NCBI RefSeq assembly: GCF_000014685.1
Contig: NC_008321.1
Location: forward strand, 1,612,001-1,676,000
Reading direction: 5' to 3'
DNA: 64,000 nucleotides
Source: Shewanella sp. MR-4
GTDB taxonomy: Bacteria; Pseudomonadota; Gammaproteobacteria; Enterobacterales; Shewanellaceae
Shown here: positions 8,354 through 17,439 of the stretch, piece by piece
Layout: every line of letters begins with the position of its first letter
Numbering within the stretch: the stretch's first letter is position 1
Translations under genes and position numbers: made by a program
The notes under the pieces: generated by a model
The model's input: the letters and a program-made list of their open reading frames with translations, nothing else
What the model was told of the DNA's origin: nothing
Database searches by the model: none

Positions 8354-11300
8354 TTAATCGGCTGTTTGAGTTAAGTTTATGCGATTTTTCATCGCTGCGT
8401 AGTAAAGCACTGGGATGACGATTAAGGTCAGTAAGGTCGAGATAAAAATCCCGAAAATCAGACTGATCGCAAGCCCGTTGAAGATTGGGTCGTCTAAGAT
8501 AAACAGGGCGCCAATCATGGCCGCCAAAGCGGTCAGCATAATCGGTTTAGCCCGCACGGCGCCCGAGTGAATCACTGCGCGCTCAAAGGGAACGCCTGAG
8601 GCGGTTTCCTGATTGATAAAATCCACTAATAATATTGAGTTACGGACAATAATCCCTGCTAAGGCAATCATGCCAATCATTGAAGTCGCGGTAAATTGCG
8701 CGCCGAGCAGCGCATGCCCCGGCATCACTCCTATCACTGTCAGTGGGATCGGCGCCATAATGATGAGTGGCACCAGATAGGATCTAAATTGAGCGACGAC
8801 CAATAAGTAAATCGCAATCATCCCCACTGCATAGGCTATCCCCATATCCCTGAAGGTTTCATAGGTGATCTTCCATTCACCGTCCCAGAGCACGGCGACT
8901 GAGTCTAGTCCTGTTGGTTGGTGGATATAATGCTGATCGAAACCTAAGCCACCGTCGCCGTCGATTTTGCCCGCCATGTCGAACATGCCATAGAGTGGAC
9001 TGTCTAGCGGACCGGCCATATCGGCGACCACCATCACCATAGGGATCATATTCTTATGGATGATAGGAGCATCGATTTTTCCACGCTTAATCGTCACCAG
9101 CTCAGACACGGGCACAGATTGCCCCGTTTGACTCTGTAGCTTCATATTCAGCACTTGCTCTAAATCGATTTTTGCCCCTTCCTGTAGTTGCAAGCGGATA
9201 GGCACAGGTTGTTTTTGCTGCGCGATATGCAAGTAGCTTACATCCTTGCCGCCAACCGAAGTTGCAATTAAATCAACGATATTGCTATAGGGCACCGCCA
9301 TTAGGCTGGCCTTAGAGCGGTCGATCATCACTTGCCATTTTTGCTGTGCTGCGGGCAAGAAAATATCAATATCGACCACATCTTTGGTCTCACGGAACAG
9401 CGACTGCAGCTCGTAGGCCGCTTGTTCGCGAATCGCAGGACTTGGACCATAGACTTCGGCCACAATTGGTGACCAGACTGGCGGGCCAGGTGGCACTTCG
9501 ACGACTTTCACATTGGCCTGATACTTAGCGCCGATATGCTGCAATTCTTCACGGACCGATAGCGCAATGCTGTGACTGTCACGCTTGCGATGCTTTTTAT
9601 CGACTAGATTGACCTGAATATCGCCAAGCTCTTGGCTGTGACGTAGAAAATAGTGGCGCACTAAGCCGTTAAAGTTCATCGGTGCATTAGTGCCGGCATA
9701 CAGCTGCAAATGCTCCACCTCGGGCACAGTGACAAGGTAGCGACTTAAATCCTGAAGTACCCGCTGGGTTTGTTCCACTGGGGTGCCTTCAGGCATATCC
9801 ACCATGACTTGGAACTCGGATTTATTATCGAAGGGCAGCATCTTTAACACCACGAACTGACCTACGGGCAAGGCCACGGCGATACCGATAAGCACAAAGA
9901 CCCCAGCGGCGAGCCCAATCCGTGCTTTACGGGCACCTTTACCTAGCAGGAAGGGACCGATTAAACGGGTAAACAGGCGCACCATTTTGCTCTCGTTCAT
10001 CTGAGCATCGGCATCGCTGCTGTGCGTGGCGTCAGTCACCGAGCCACTATGGTGTTTGAGCAGCTTACGACTCAGCCATGGGGTTACCATAAAGGCGACC
10101 ACCAGGGAAATCAGCATGCCCATACTGGCGTTGATGGGGATCGGGCTCATATAAGGGCCCATTAATCCCGACACAAATGCCATGGGCAGCAGGGCCGCGA
10201 TAACGGTAAAGGTGGCGAGAATCGTTGGGCCGCCCACTTCATCGACCGCAACGGGGATGAGTTCACTAAAGGATTTTTTACCGAGCGCCATGTGCCGATG
10301 GATATTCTCCACCACCACAATGGCATCGTCGACCAAGATCCCGATGGAGAAAATCAGCGCGAAGAGTGACACTCGGTTAAGGGTAAATCCCCACGCCCAA
10401 GAGGCGAACAGGGTGATCGCCAAGGTGATAATAATGGCGACACCTACCACCAGTGATTCGCGGGCGCCCATGGTTAAAAACACCAATACGACAACGGCAC
10501 TGGTGGCAAAAATCAGCTTAAGAATAAGGGTGTTAGATTTATCCGCCGCCGTCTCACCATAGTTGCGCGAGACTGTCACTTCGACATTGCTGGGGATCAA
10601 CACATTCTTGACTTTAGCAATGCGCGCGAGGGTCGCATCGGCAATATCAACGGCGTTTTGCCCCGGCTGCTTACCAATGGCGATGGTCACCGCGGGGTAA
10701 ATATCCGTCTTGTCGCTATGCCAAACACTTTGGGTGGGAATATCACTCTTTAAACTGATATCGGCAATATCGGCCAAATACACGGGGATAGGTTTACCCT
10801 GCTTATCCTGCGAAATACTCACTACCAGCTGTTTAACATCGTCTATAGTTTGCAAAAACTGGCCAGCCTGAACCTTAATTTCTTGATTACCTTGCACTAA
10901 AGACGCTGGCATCGAGATGTGATTATTGTCATTCAGGCTCTGTCTCAACTTGTCGTAGGTGAGATTGAAGCTGTTCATCTTAGCGGGATCGATGCGAACA
11001 TTGGCCACCATCTCATGTTGGCCAACGGTGTAAATCTCCCGCGTACCCGGGATCCGCTTGATTTCGGTTTCTAGCCCTAACGCCACATGGGTCAACTGTT
11101 CGGCCGAGACCTGTTTGTCTTTGGACCAGAGTGTTAGGCTAACAATCGGCACATCATCGATACCGCGTGGTTTAATCAATGGCTCGCCAACACCCGCGCC
11201 CTGCGGCAGTTTATCCATATTGGAATAAATCTGGTTGTAGAGGCTGACAATGGCATCGTTGCGGGTTACGCCGACCTTAAAGATCACAATGATCATCGCG

Positions 11301-11602
11301 CCATCGGGCTGGGAGAAAGAATAGAGCGTGTCTATCCCTTTGAGCTCTGAAATCACTTGTTCGGCGGGCAGGGTGACTAAGTTTTCCACTTCGGTCGGGG
11401 TCGCGCCGGGGAAAGGGATAAAGACGTCGGCAAAGGTGACGTCAATCTGCGGTTCTTCTTCCTTTGGGGTCACTAAGATGGCAAACAAGCCGAGTAACAA
11501 GCCCAAAAGTGCCAGCAGTGGGGTAATGGCACTGTTTTGAAATGCGGCCGCAATGCGACCCGAAATGCCAAGTGACGTCGAAGATTCAGTAGCGTGTTTC
11601 AT
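8354..11602 (-). CDS. RND-family efflux pump, inner-membrane subunit
   Basis: 1082 residues, the usual size of AcrB/MexB-type pumps, with the twelve-helix, two-large-loop layout. The helix-4 proton site GILVDDAIVVVENIHRH keeps both Asp residues of the AcrB D407/D408 pair. In helix 10 the position of the AcrB lysine is arginine (GIIVRNSILLVDF), seen in other RND branches. The substrate cannot be read from sequence. It belongs to a divergent AcrB/AcrD/AcrF-like group rather than the CusA type, since no Met triad for copper is evident. The adaptor gene precedes it by 35 bases. No outer-membrane channel gene is in the operon, so TolC or another channel must be shared. Confidence 0.93.
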   Translation of the reverse strand: MKHATESSTSLGISGRIAAAFQNSAITPLLALLGLLLGLFAILVTPKEEEPQIDVTFADVFIPFPGATPTEVENLVTLPAEQVISELKGIDTLYSFSQPDGAMIIVIFKVGVTRNDAIVSLYNQIYSNMDKLPQGAGVGEPLIKPRGIDDVPIVSLTLWSKDKQVSAEQLTHVALGLETEIKRIPGTREIYTVGQHEMVANVRIDPAKMNSFNLTYDKLRQSLNDNNHISMPASLVQGNQEIKVQAGQFLQTIDDVKQLVVSISQDKQGKPIPVYLADIADISLKSDIPTQSVWHSDKTDIYPAVTIAIGKQPGQNAVDIADATLARIAKVKNVLIPSNVEVTVSRNYGETAADKSNTLILKLIFATSAVVVLVFLTMGARESLVVGVAIIITLAITLFASWAWGFTLNRVSLFALIFSIGILVDDAIVVVENIHRHMALGKKSFSELIPVAVDEVGGPTILATFTVIAALLPMAFVSGLMGPYMSPIPINASMGMLISLVVAFMVTPWLSRKLLKHHSGSVTDATHSSDADAQMNESKMVRLFTRLIGPFLLGKGARKARIGLAAGVFVLIGIAVALPVGQFVVLKMLPFDNKSEFQVMVDMPEGTPVEQTQRVLQDLSRYLVTVPEVEHLQLYAGTNAPMNFNGLVRHYFLRHSQELGDIQVNLVDKKHRKRDSHSIALSVREELQHIGAKYQANVKVVEVPPGPPVWSPIVAEVYGPSPAIREQAAYELQSLFRETKDVVDIDIFLPAAQQKWQVMIDRSKASLMAVPYSNIVDLIATSVGGKDVSYLHIAQQKQPVPIRLQLQEGAKIDLEQVLNMKLQSQTGQSVPVSELVTIKRGKIDAPIIHKNMIPMVMVVADMAGPLDSPLYGMFDMAGKIDGDGGLGFDQHYIHQPTGLDSVAVLWDGEWKITYETFRDMGIAYAVGMIAIYLLVVAQFRSYLVPLIIMAPIPLTVIGVMPGHALLGAQFTATSMIGMIALAGIIVRNSILLVDFINQETASGVPFERAVIHSGAVRAKPIMLTALAAMIGALFILDDPIFNGLAISLIFGIFISTLLTLIVIPVLYYAAMKNRINLTQTAD

Positions 11603-11637
11603 TCAACAACCTCATCAAGTTGATATCGCTAGGGAAT

Positions 11638-12651
11638 TTATTGCTTTTGTTCAAGCAACACTTGGTAAGCATCCACGGCGACAATATCACCGGTTCTCAG
11701 CCCTGCGAGCACTTCCACTTCACCATCGACAGGCTCAGAGACGCGCACCTGGGTGAGCACGAATTGCTCGCCTTTTTTCAGGTAGACACTGCTGAGTTCA
11801 TTCATGGTGATAAGCGCCGAGGTCGGCAGTTGGATCTTTTCCCGCTCGCCATTTTTAAACAGCGCCTTGGCCCAGGTTCCAGGTTGCAGGTTGGGTTCAT
11901 CCTTTGGCAGGTTAATCCGCACTTGATAGCTATGACTCACAGGATCGGCAAAGCTAAAGATGGTGAGATCCTTGGAGGTGAGTTCACGGCCGTCACTTAA
12001 GCGCACCATAAACTCAGGCGCGTTTTTCAGTTGCTGAATATAGCGCTGTGGCACTTGGGTAATAGCGCGCATTTGGCTCGGCGAAAACCCGGACAGTAGC
12101 GGTTGACCGACACTGACGGTTTCGCCTAATTCGACTAAACGCTCGGTGACAATCCCGCTAAATGGCGCCGATACTACAGTGTATTTGAGGGATTCGCTGG
12201 CTTTGATGACCCTAGCTTTGGCGGCACTCACGGCTTGCTCGGCGGCCTTGGCATTGGCGGTCGCTTCATCCATGGCGCCTTTTGAAATCGCGCCTTGAGG
12301 AAAGAGTTCTTTATAGCGTTTGTATTGGGCCTGCGCCTCCACATTCAGGGCTGTGGCTTTGGCGAGATCGGCCTCATAGCTTGCAAGTTCCGCGCCTTGC
12401 TCTTTACTGGTGATCTCGAGTAACGCCGCGCCTTCTGGCACGACATCATTAACATCGTAGTTGAGCTTAACGATACGCCCTGAGGTTTGCGCCGAGACGG
12501 TAGCCGCTTTGACGGCCTCGATACTGGCGTCTAAGGTCACCCAATTCGCGTACGGTTTGCTCATTACCTCGAGGGTCGCCAAGGGCGCAGCCTGGGTGGC
12601 AAAGGGGGAAAAAACGAATAATGTGAATAGAGTACGTGAGATTGCAGCCAT
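11638..12651 (-). CDS. RND efflux periplasmic adaptor (membrane fusion protein)
   Basis: 337 residues with a signal peptide (MAAISRTLFTLFVFSPFATQA). The two halves of the lipoyl/barrel-sandwich fold (SAQTSGRIVKLNYDVNDVVPEG and SAPFSGIVTERLVELGETVSVGQPL) flank an Ala/Glu-rich coiled-coil hairpin at about residues 95-160. A beta-barrel and membrane-proximal part follow. It has no lipobox cysteine, so it is soluble or only weakly membrane-bound in the periplasm. It links the RND pump encoded next to an outer-membrane channel. It is the first gene of the leftward four-gene unit, so the promoter should lie in 12652-12831. Confidence 0.9.
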   Translation of the reverse strand: MAAISRTLFTLFVFSPFATQAAPLATLEVMSKPYANWVTLDASIEAVKAATVSAQTSGRIVKLNYDVNDVVPEGAALLEITSKEQGAELASYEADLAKATALNVEAQAQYKRYKELFPQGAISKGAMDEATANAKAAEQAVSAAKARVIKASESLKYTVVSAPFSGIVTERLVELGETVSVGQPLLSGFSPSQMRAITQVPQRYIQQLKNAPEFMVRLSDGRELTSKDLTIFSFADPVSHSYQVRINLPKDEPNLQPGTWAKALFKNGEREKIQLPTSALITMNELSSVYLKKGEQFVLTQVRVSEPVDGEVEVLAGLRTGDIVAVDAYQVLLEQKQ

Positions 12652-12831
12652 ACCAAATCATCCCAAAAATAATTCATGAGTAAATTCTAATGGAGTTGTT
12701 TTGATTAGGCAATCAATATTTATTAGAAAAATTTAATGTAATCGATTTCGCTAATATAGGGAAACGGCGAATGAATCTTCCCTTACATCAATCGCCATAT
12801 CATCACTCTGGTCCTTGTCCAGCTTTAAAGA

Positions 12832-13548
12832 TCAATCGTTTAAATAGTAGGTCAGCGTAGACACAATGCGAATTTGTTTTATGTAAGGCGTGCTGCTGTC
12901 ACGATCGGAAATCGTAAACTGACCTTGGCTGGCACTCTTAATCTTACCCAGACGCGATTGTGAGTCCTTGGCAAACTTTTCGGCCACTTCCCGCGCATTT
13001 TGCGTTGCTTCCTGCACCATGGTCGGTTTCACATCATTGAGTGCCGTAAATAAAAACTCAGTGCGGTTTTCATAATCTTGGCTACCGATGGCGATGCCTT
13101 CTTTAACTAGATTTATCATTTGCTTACGCGTGCTGAGCATTAAATCAATTTGTGGGGTATAGACAGAAAGATTCACCTTTGCCGAGTAACGATAGCGCAC
13201 ATTCGGGTCAACGTAGCCTTGAGCCTGTCTGTCTTCTATTGTCGGCAGCGAGACTGTAATTTCGCTATCGCTAAAACCCTGTTCCTTGAGGTAGGCGACC
13301 ACTCTGTCGGTTTTTTGCTGCACTGTGTCGTAGAGCTTAGGCAGGTTATTGTCGACTTCGGTGAAGTTAATCGGCCAGATGGCGATATTGGCTTTCACTT
13401 CCTTTTCGGCCAGCCCTTTAACTGTAACTGTGCGCTCTAGGGCTTTCATCTCTAGCAGCGCCGAGCTGGCGCTTTGTCCTACATAGACCATGCCTGCACA
13501 TAAGAAACCGCCAAGCACGAGGGCGGGAAGTAGATAATTGCGTTGCAT
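12832..13548 (-). CDS. SIMPL domain (DUF541) protein
   Basis: 238 residues. A single N-terminal membrane anchor or uncleaved signal (LLPALVLGGFLCAGMVYVG) is followed by a SIMPL/DUF541 domain, recognised by RTVTVKGLAEKEVKANIAIWPI near the start and the C-terminal VSTLTYYLND strand. It is expected to be periplasmic and anchored to the inner membrane. SIMPL proteins such as BP26 of Brucella form ring assemblies, but the family's role here is unknown. It is separated from the RND unit by 180 bases and probably has its own promoter. Confidence 0.85.
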   Translation of the reverse strand: MQRNYLLPALVLGGFLCAGMVYVGQSASSALLEMKALERTVTVKGLAEKEVKANIAIWPINFTEVDNNLPKLYDTVQQKTDRVVAYLKEQGFSDSEITVSLPTIEDRQAQGYVDPNVRYRYSAKVNLSVYTPQIDLMLSTRKQMINLVKEGIAIGSQDYENRTEFLFTALNDVKPTMVQEATQNAREVAEKFAKDSQSRLGKIKSASQGQFTISDRDSSTPYIKQIRIVSTLTYYLND

Positions 13549-13706
13549 AACATACTCACTCGATGGGATTGTTGAAGCTACCTTACTGCAATTATCTGAC
13601 TTTGGGCATAGGCAAATGAGTAAAGCTTTGGGCTTTATTGAAAATGCTCAGCCGCTATTCAGGATTCGCGCTGTGTTGCAGCAAAAGCGGCTTATAACTT
13701 AATCGC

Positions 13707-14093
13707 TTAGTTTACGGGAGGGATCGGACTTGGCTGCCATAATTCGACTTTATTGCCATCGGGGTCGATAAACCAACCGAAGCGGCCAAATTCTGAGTCT
13801 TCGATATCTCCAACCTGTTTGCCGCCGCCCTGAGTGATTTGAAGCAGAGCCTGCTCCAGATCGTCAACAATAAAATTGAACATAAAGCTTTTGTCGGTCG
13901 GGGCAAAATAACTGGTGTTATGGTCGAAGGGGGTCCACACATGGTAACCGGGCGTCGGTTTATCGTTGTGATAAAAGGCTGCGCCGCCCCAGTTTTCAAT
14001 TGGTATTTGCAGATGGGTTTGATACCAAGTGGCTAACGCGATGGGATCAGTACTTTTAAAGAAAATACCACCGAGTCCAATGACTTTTGCCAT
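13707..14093 (-). CDS. VOC (glyoxalase/bleomycin-resistance) family protein
   Basis: 128 residues from the ATG at 14093 (MAKVIGLGGIFFKSTDP). A longer reading from 14153 would add 20 residues that run into the fadL terminator, so I reject it. One vicinal-oxygen-chelate domain with beta-alpha-beta-beta-beta repeats is evident: ALATWYQTHLQIPIENWGG in the first half and FGRFGWFIDPDGNKVELWQP in the second, whose Glu is the usual metal ligand. The substrate is unknown. Similar single-domain proteins dimerise to build the metal site. It is a single gene in leftward orientation. Confidence 0.82.
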   Translation of the reverse strand: MAKVIGLGGIFFKSTDPIALATWYQTHLQIPIENWGGAAFYHNDKPTPGYHVWTPFDHNTSYFAPTDKSFMFNFIVDDLEQALLQITQGGGKQVGDIEDSEFGRFGWFIDPDGNKVELWQPSPIPPVN

Positions 14094-14151
14094 AAGGGTG
14101 ACAGTGTAAGTGGGGGATGGATTAACTTTAGGCAATAAATACGCAAGATAC

Positions 14152-14179
14152 AAAAAAGCCGCAAAAATGCGGCTTTTTT
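14152..14179 (-). terminator. Terminator of fadL
   Basis: A 12-bp perfect stem, AAAAAAGCCGCA/TGCGGCTTTTTT, with an AAAA loop, 14 bases past the fadL stop in the leftward direction. It also separates fadL from the VOC gene and supports the shorter start of the latter. Confidence 0.9.
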
Positions 14180-14193
14180 GAGTTCGACACAGC

Positions 14194-15489
14194 TTAGAAC
14201 TGGTAGCTGTATTGTACTGAGTAGTACATACCGCTTGATTCAGTTACCGCGTTCACAGGGCCTGTTAGTGCGCTGTTTTCGATCAGGTGAACTTCTTCAC
14301 CTTTAATGTAAGCGATACCGAAGTCAACGGTGTTTTGTGGGTTGATGTGGTAGCTCATACCTGCTGTGTACCAGTTACGGTCAGAGTCTGGGAATGAAAT
14401 CGAGCTGATTTCGTCCACAACGCCTTGGTCATGCATGTAACCAGCACGAACGGTGAATTGTTCGTTGATGGTGTAAGTACCACCCAGGCTGAATAACCAT
14501 GAATCTTTCCATTGGTATTCTTTCAGGGCTACATCACCTACAGGCTTAGTCACACCCACAGCGGCAATTGTTGCTGTGCCGTCTTTCGCGGTGATTTGAT
14601 CAAAGTTACCCCACTGGGTGTGCTGGGCAGTGTAGTGCAGTGCAAATTTAGGGGTGATTTGATGGAAACCGGCAACTTGGAAAATATCCGCTAACGGTAC
14701 ATCTAAACTATCAAAATTGGTCGTAACTGGTACTGCACCTACACCAGGAATGGTTGTCATCGAGACAGTATTGATATCGCCTTCAACATTGACTGTTGGG
14801 CTGAAACGGTAGCTGATACCAAAACGGTTGTCTTTATCTAACTCAATAGTAGCACCTACGATACCACCGAATGCCCAACCGTCAGCGTCTACGTCAACCA
14901 GAGGCGTTGTGCCCATATTACGGGTTAAACGACCTTCACCGTAGATTGCGTCCACACCCGCGCCGATACTGAACATATCGTTAATGCGGTATGACACGCT
15001 GGCGTTGAAGTTAACGGTAGTGACTTCAGTTTCACCCAGTAGGTCGAAAGGCGCTGGTGAGCCTGCTGGCAAATTCTTCGAAAGTGAGCTGGCATCGGTA
15101 CCAGTACCGAAGTTAGAGAATGCGGCAAAACCCACGGCGAATTTATCGTCGATTGGGTGAATGTAGAAAATGTTTGGGATAACTTTAGAGCTACCCGCAT
15201 CGTCGATGCTGCCTAAGTCATAGGCGCCACCGCCAAAGTTAACGTCTTTAACGTCAACAGTAATGTCGGCATAGGTTAAGCCGAAAGATATTGCATCTTT
15301 ATCGAATAATGCCATAGCTGCTGGGTTACGAGATAACACTGAAGCGTTATCGGCGATGACTGCGTCACCGGCAAAAGCACGGCCCATACCTGTGGCTGAT
15401 TGGCTGTTTAATTGGAAACCCGATGCAAATGTTTGTGAGCTCGCCAATGCAACGGCAACGGCAAGCAGTGTCTTGTTGAATGATTTCAT
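14194..15489 (-). CDS. fadL: FadL-family outer-membrane long-chain fatty acid transporter
   Basis: 431 residues from the ATG at 15489, chosen because it gives a clean signal peptide (MKSFNKTLLAVAVALASSQTFA) followed directly by the mature FadL start SGFQLNSQSATGMGRAFAG. The N-terminal plug motif NPAA (SVLSRNPAAMALF) and a C-terminal strand ending in Phe (YYSVQYSYQF) fit the 14-strand FadL/TodX barrel. It moves long-chain fatty acids or other hydrophobic molecules across the outer membrane. Two FadR-like operators lie 109 and 180 bases upstream, consistent with control by acyl-CoA. The E. coli protein is of similar length. Confidence 0.92.
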   Translation of the reverse strand: MKSFNKTLLAVAVALASSQTFASGFQLNSQSATGMGRAFAGDAVIADNASVLSRNPAAMALFDKDAISFGLTYADITVDVKDVNFGGGAYDLGSIDDAGSSKVIPNIFYIHPIDDKFAVGFAAFSNFGTGTDASSLSKNLPAGSPAPFDLLGETEVTTVNFNASVSYRINDMFSIGAGVDAIYGEGRLTRNMGTTPLVDVDADGWAFGGIVGATIELDKDNRFGISYRFSPTVNVEGDINTVSMTTIPGVGAVPVTTNFDSLDVPLADIFQVAGFHQITPKFALHYTAQHTQWGNFDQITAKDGTATIAAVGVTKPVGDVALKEYQWKDSWLFSLGGTYTINEQFTVRAGYMHDQGVVDEISSISFPDSDRNWYTAGMSYHINPQNTVDFGIAYIKGEEVHLIENSALTGPVNAVTESSGMYYSVQYSYQF

Positions 15490-15597
15490 TATTATTCTCT
15501 CATTATTTTGGTATTGGATTTTGTTCGGTCCTAGTTGCCAGAACAAGGCGCAAATCCTTTTATAATCTCCGGCATGGTAGGGACTGTGCGTAACCTC

Positions 15598-15614
15598 AAC
15601 AAGTCCGACCAGAT
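15598..15614. promoter_or_regulatory. FadR-like operator, fadL-proximal
   Basis: AACAAGTCCGACCAGAT. Read on the fadL strand it is ATCTGGTCGGACTTGTT, which fits the E. coli FadR consensus as I recall it (A-N-C-TGGTCNGAC-NNGTT or similar) at nearly all conserved positions. It lies 109 bases upstream of the fadL start. Binding is inferred from sequence only. Confidence 0.6.
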
Positions 15615-15668
15615 TTGAAATTTGTTAATTAACAGTTAATTAAAACGGGGTCGTACTTTAGTATGAAC

Positions 15669-15685
15669 GAATGGTCTGGCCAGAT
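15669..15685. promoter_or_regulatory. FadR-like operator, fadL-distal
   Basis: GAATGGTCTGGCCAGAT keeps the TGGTCNG and CCAGAT blocks of the FadR palindrome, with a G for A in the right half. It is weaker than the proximal site. Two sites upstream of fadL also occur in E. coli, which supports the reading. Confidence 0.5.
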
Positions 15686-15774
15686 GCTTGGTATCTTTGG
15701 TTTTTATTGGGGAGGGAAGTTTTAATTGAGGTTAATGCTTTGTAACGAGAAGAAAGTTAATAAATTTAAACAAT

Positions 15775-15808
15775 TTGTAAAAAGCGTACACATGTACGCT
15801 TTTTACAA
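15775..15808 (-). terminator. Terminator of putP
   Basis: A 15-bp perfect stem, TTGTAAAAAGCGTAC and its complement, with a 4-base ACAT loop, 21 bases past the putP stop in the leftward direction. A run of T sits in the distal arm. The central 18 bases form AGCGTACA-CA-TGTACGCT, which also resembles the FabR operator palindrome (see findings). Confidence 0.85.
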
Positions 15809-15829
15809 TTAGGGACAGAAAATTATCTG

Positions 15830-17281
15830 TTATAACGCGGATTTAAATTGCTCAAATTCTGCGGTAATGGCTTCGGCAGGGCGTGACATTTTACTGACGA
15901 TGACACCGGCAATAATTGCAAACACAAATCCAGGTAAGATTTCGTATAGGTCGAAAATGCCACCTGTGAGCTGCTTCCATATCACCACGGTTAATGCGCC
16001 GACAATAATAGTAGCAATTGCACCGTTACGGCTGTATTGCTTCCAGAAGAGTGATAGCAGTACGACAGGGCCAAAGGCGGCACCAAAACCTGCCCACGCA
16101 TAACTGACTAAGCTTAATACACTGCTTTCAGGATTCAGGGCAATGATCCCTGCGATCACGGCAATGGCCAGCACGCCCATACGACCTACCATCATCAGTT
16201 CGCGATCGTCGGCTTGAGGGCGCAACCACTTGCGGTAAAAGTCCTCGGTGATCACGCTCGAACACACCAACAACTGCGAATCAATGGTACTCATAATGGC
16301 CGACAGAATCGCGGCGATCAGTAATCCGCCAATCCAAGGATTGAAGGCGGCTTGGGCTAAATGAATAAACACGGTTTCGGCATTGGCCAAGGGTTGATTG
16401 GCAAAATACAGTGAACCCGCTAAGCCTGTGGCTAACGCGCCGATGAGAGATAACATCATCCAGCTCATGGCGATACGGCGTGACAGCGGCAGTGCATCGG
16501 CGCTGCCAATGGCCATAAAGCGCGACAAAATATGGGGCTGACCGAAATAACCGAGCCCCCATGCGAGCAGTGATAACAAGCCAATCACTGTGGTTTTGTC
16601 ACTGATCAGTGCCAACATGGCTGGGTCGATAGACTCAATTCCCTCATGGCTCTCTGGGTGCGAGAACACCGCAAAGGGGATGATCAGCAGGGCTATTAGC
16701 ATTAAACAGCCTTGGAAGAAGTCGGTCCAACTCACGGCAAAAAAACCGCCAATAAAGGTGTAACCCACAATGATGGCCGAGCCAATCACTAAGGCAACGT
16801 TATAATCGAGGCCGAAGACTTTTTCGAACAGAATGGCGCCGCCCACCATGCCAGAGGAAGCATAGAAGGTGAAAAATACCAGAATTGTGACCGCAGAGAC
16901 AAGCTTGAGGTAACCCTGTTTATCGTGAAAACGTTTCTCGAAGAAGTCGGGCAGGGTGAGGGCGTTGTCTGCTAATTGGGTATAAATGCGCAGGCGTTTA
17001 GCCACAAACAACCAGTTCAACCAAGCGCCGACCACTAAGCCAATCCCAATCCATGCTTCGCCTAAGCCGCCTAAGTAAACGGCGCCAGGTAAGCCTAAGA
17101 GCAACCAGCCTGACATATCGGAGGCGCCCACGCTAAGCGCGGTGACGGCGGGACCCATTTTACGGCCGCCTAAAATATAATCATCAACAGTATCGGTGGC
17201 ACGGTAAGCCCAAAATCCTATGCCCATCATCAATACTAAATAGCCAACAAATGTGATTAAAATCGGGGTTTCAATCGTCAT
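15830..17281 (-). CDS. putP: Sodium/proline symporter PutP
   Basis: 483 residues, close to E. coli PutP (502). It is a member of the sodium:solute symporter family (LeuT fold, 13 helices) that imports proline with Na+. Diagnostic segments are GFWAYRATDTVDDYILGGRKMGP after helix 1, SVGASDMSGWLLLGLPGAVY in helix 2 (Na+ site region), and GYFGQPHILSRFMAI. The gene stands alone between fadL and the sigma-factor pair. No putA is adjacent, so proline catabolism genes must lie elsewhere. Confidence 0.93.
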   Translation of the reverse strand: MTIETPILITFVGYLVLMMGIGFWAYRATDTVDDYILGGRKMGPAVTALSVGASDMSGWLLLGLPGAVYLGGLGEAWIGIGLVVGAWLNWLFVAKRLRIYTQLADNALTLPDFFEKRFHDKQGYLKLVSAVTILVFFTFYASSGMVGGAILFEKVFGLDYNVALVIGSAIIVGYTFIGGFFAVSWTDFFQGCLMLIALLIIPFAVFSHPESHEGIESIDPAMLALISDKTTVIGLLSLLAWGLGYFGQPHILSRFMAIGSADALPLSRRIAMSWMMLSLIGALATGLAGSLYFANQPLANAETVFIHLAQAAFNPWIGGLLIAAILSAIMSTIDSQLLVCSSVITEDFYRKWLRPQADDRELMMVGRMGVLAIAVIAGIIALNPESSVLSLVSYAWAGFGAAFGPVVLLSLFWKQYSRNGAIATIIVGALTVVIWKQLTGGIFDLYEILPGFVFAIIAGVIVSKMSRPAEAITAEFEQFKSAL

Positions 17282-17379
17282 ATTGTCTTTATCCCATCTT
17301 GTTATTATTCAAAGTGGCAAGCATGCTACCAGATGTTTGAGCAAGAACCCATTAGTAGATAAAGATGTGATCGAAATCC

Positions 17380-17410
17380 GACCTCCGAGCATGATAAAAG
17401 ATCGGAGGTC
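17380..17410. other. Hairpin between the DUF3379 gene and putP
   Basis: GACCTCCGA and TCGGAGGTC form a perfect 9-bp stem with a 13-base loop, 29 bases past the stop of the DUF3379 gene in the leftward direction. There is no clear T run on either side, so a canonical terminator is doubtful. It could be a weak terminator or an mRNA-stabilising end. Confidence 0.45.
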
Positions 17411-17439
17411 GTTAAAAGAAAGGATTTACTATTAATAGG

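Noticed and set aside
8354..11602. CusA-type copper/silver pump
   Set aside because: No methionine-rich metal relay is visible, and no CusF or CusC gene is adjacent.
17380..17410. Canonical terminator after the DUF3379 gene
   Set aside because: The stem is perfect, but there is no T run in either direction, so I list it only as a hairpin.
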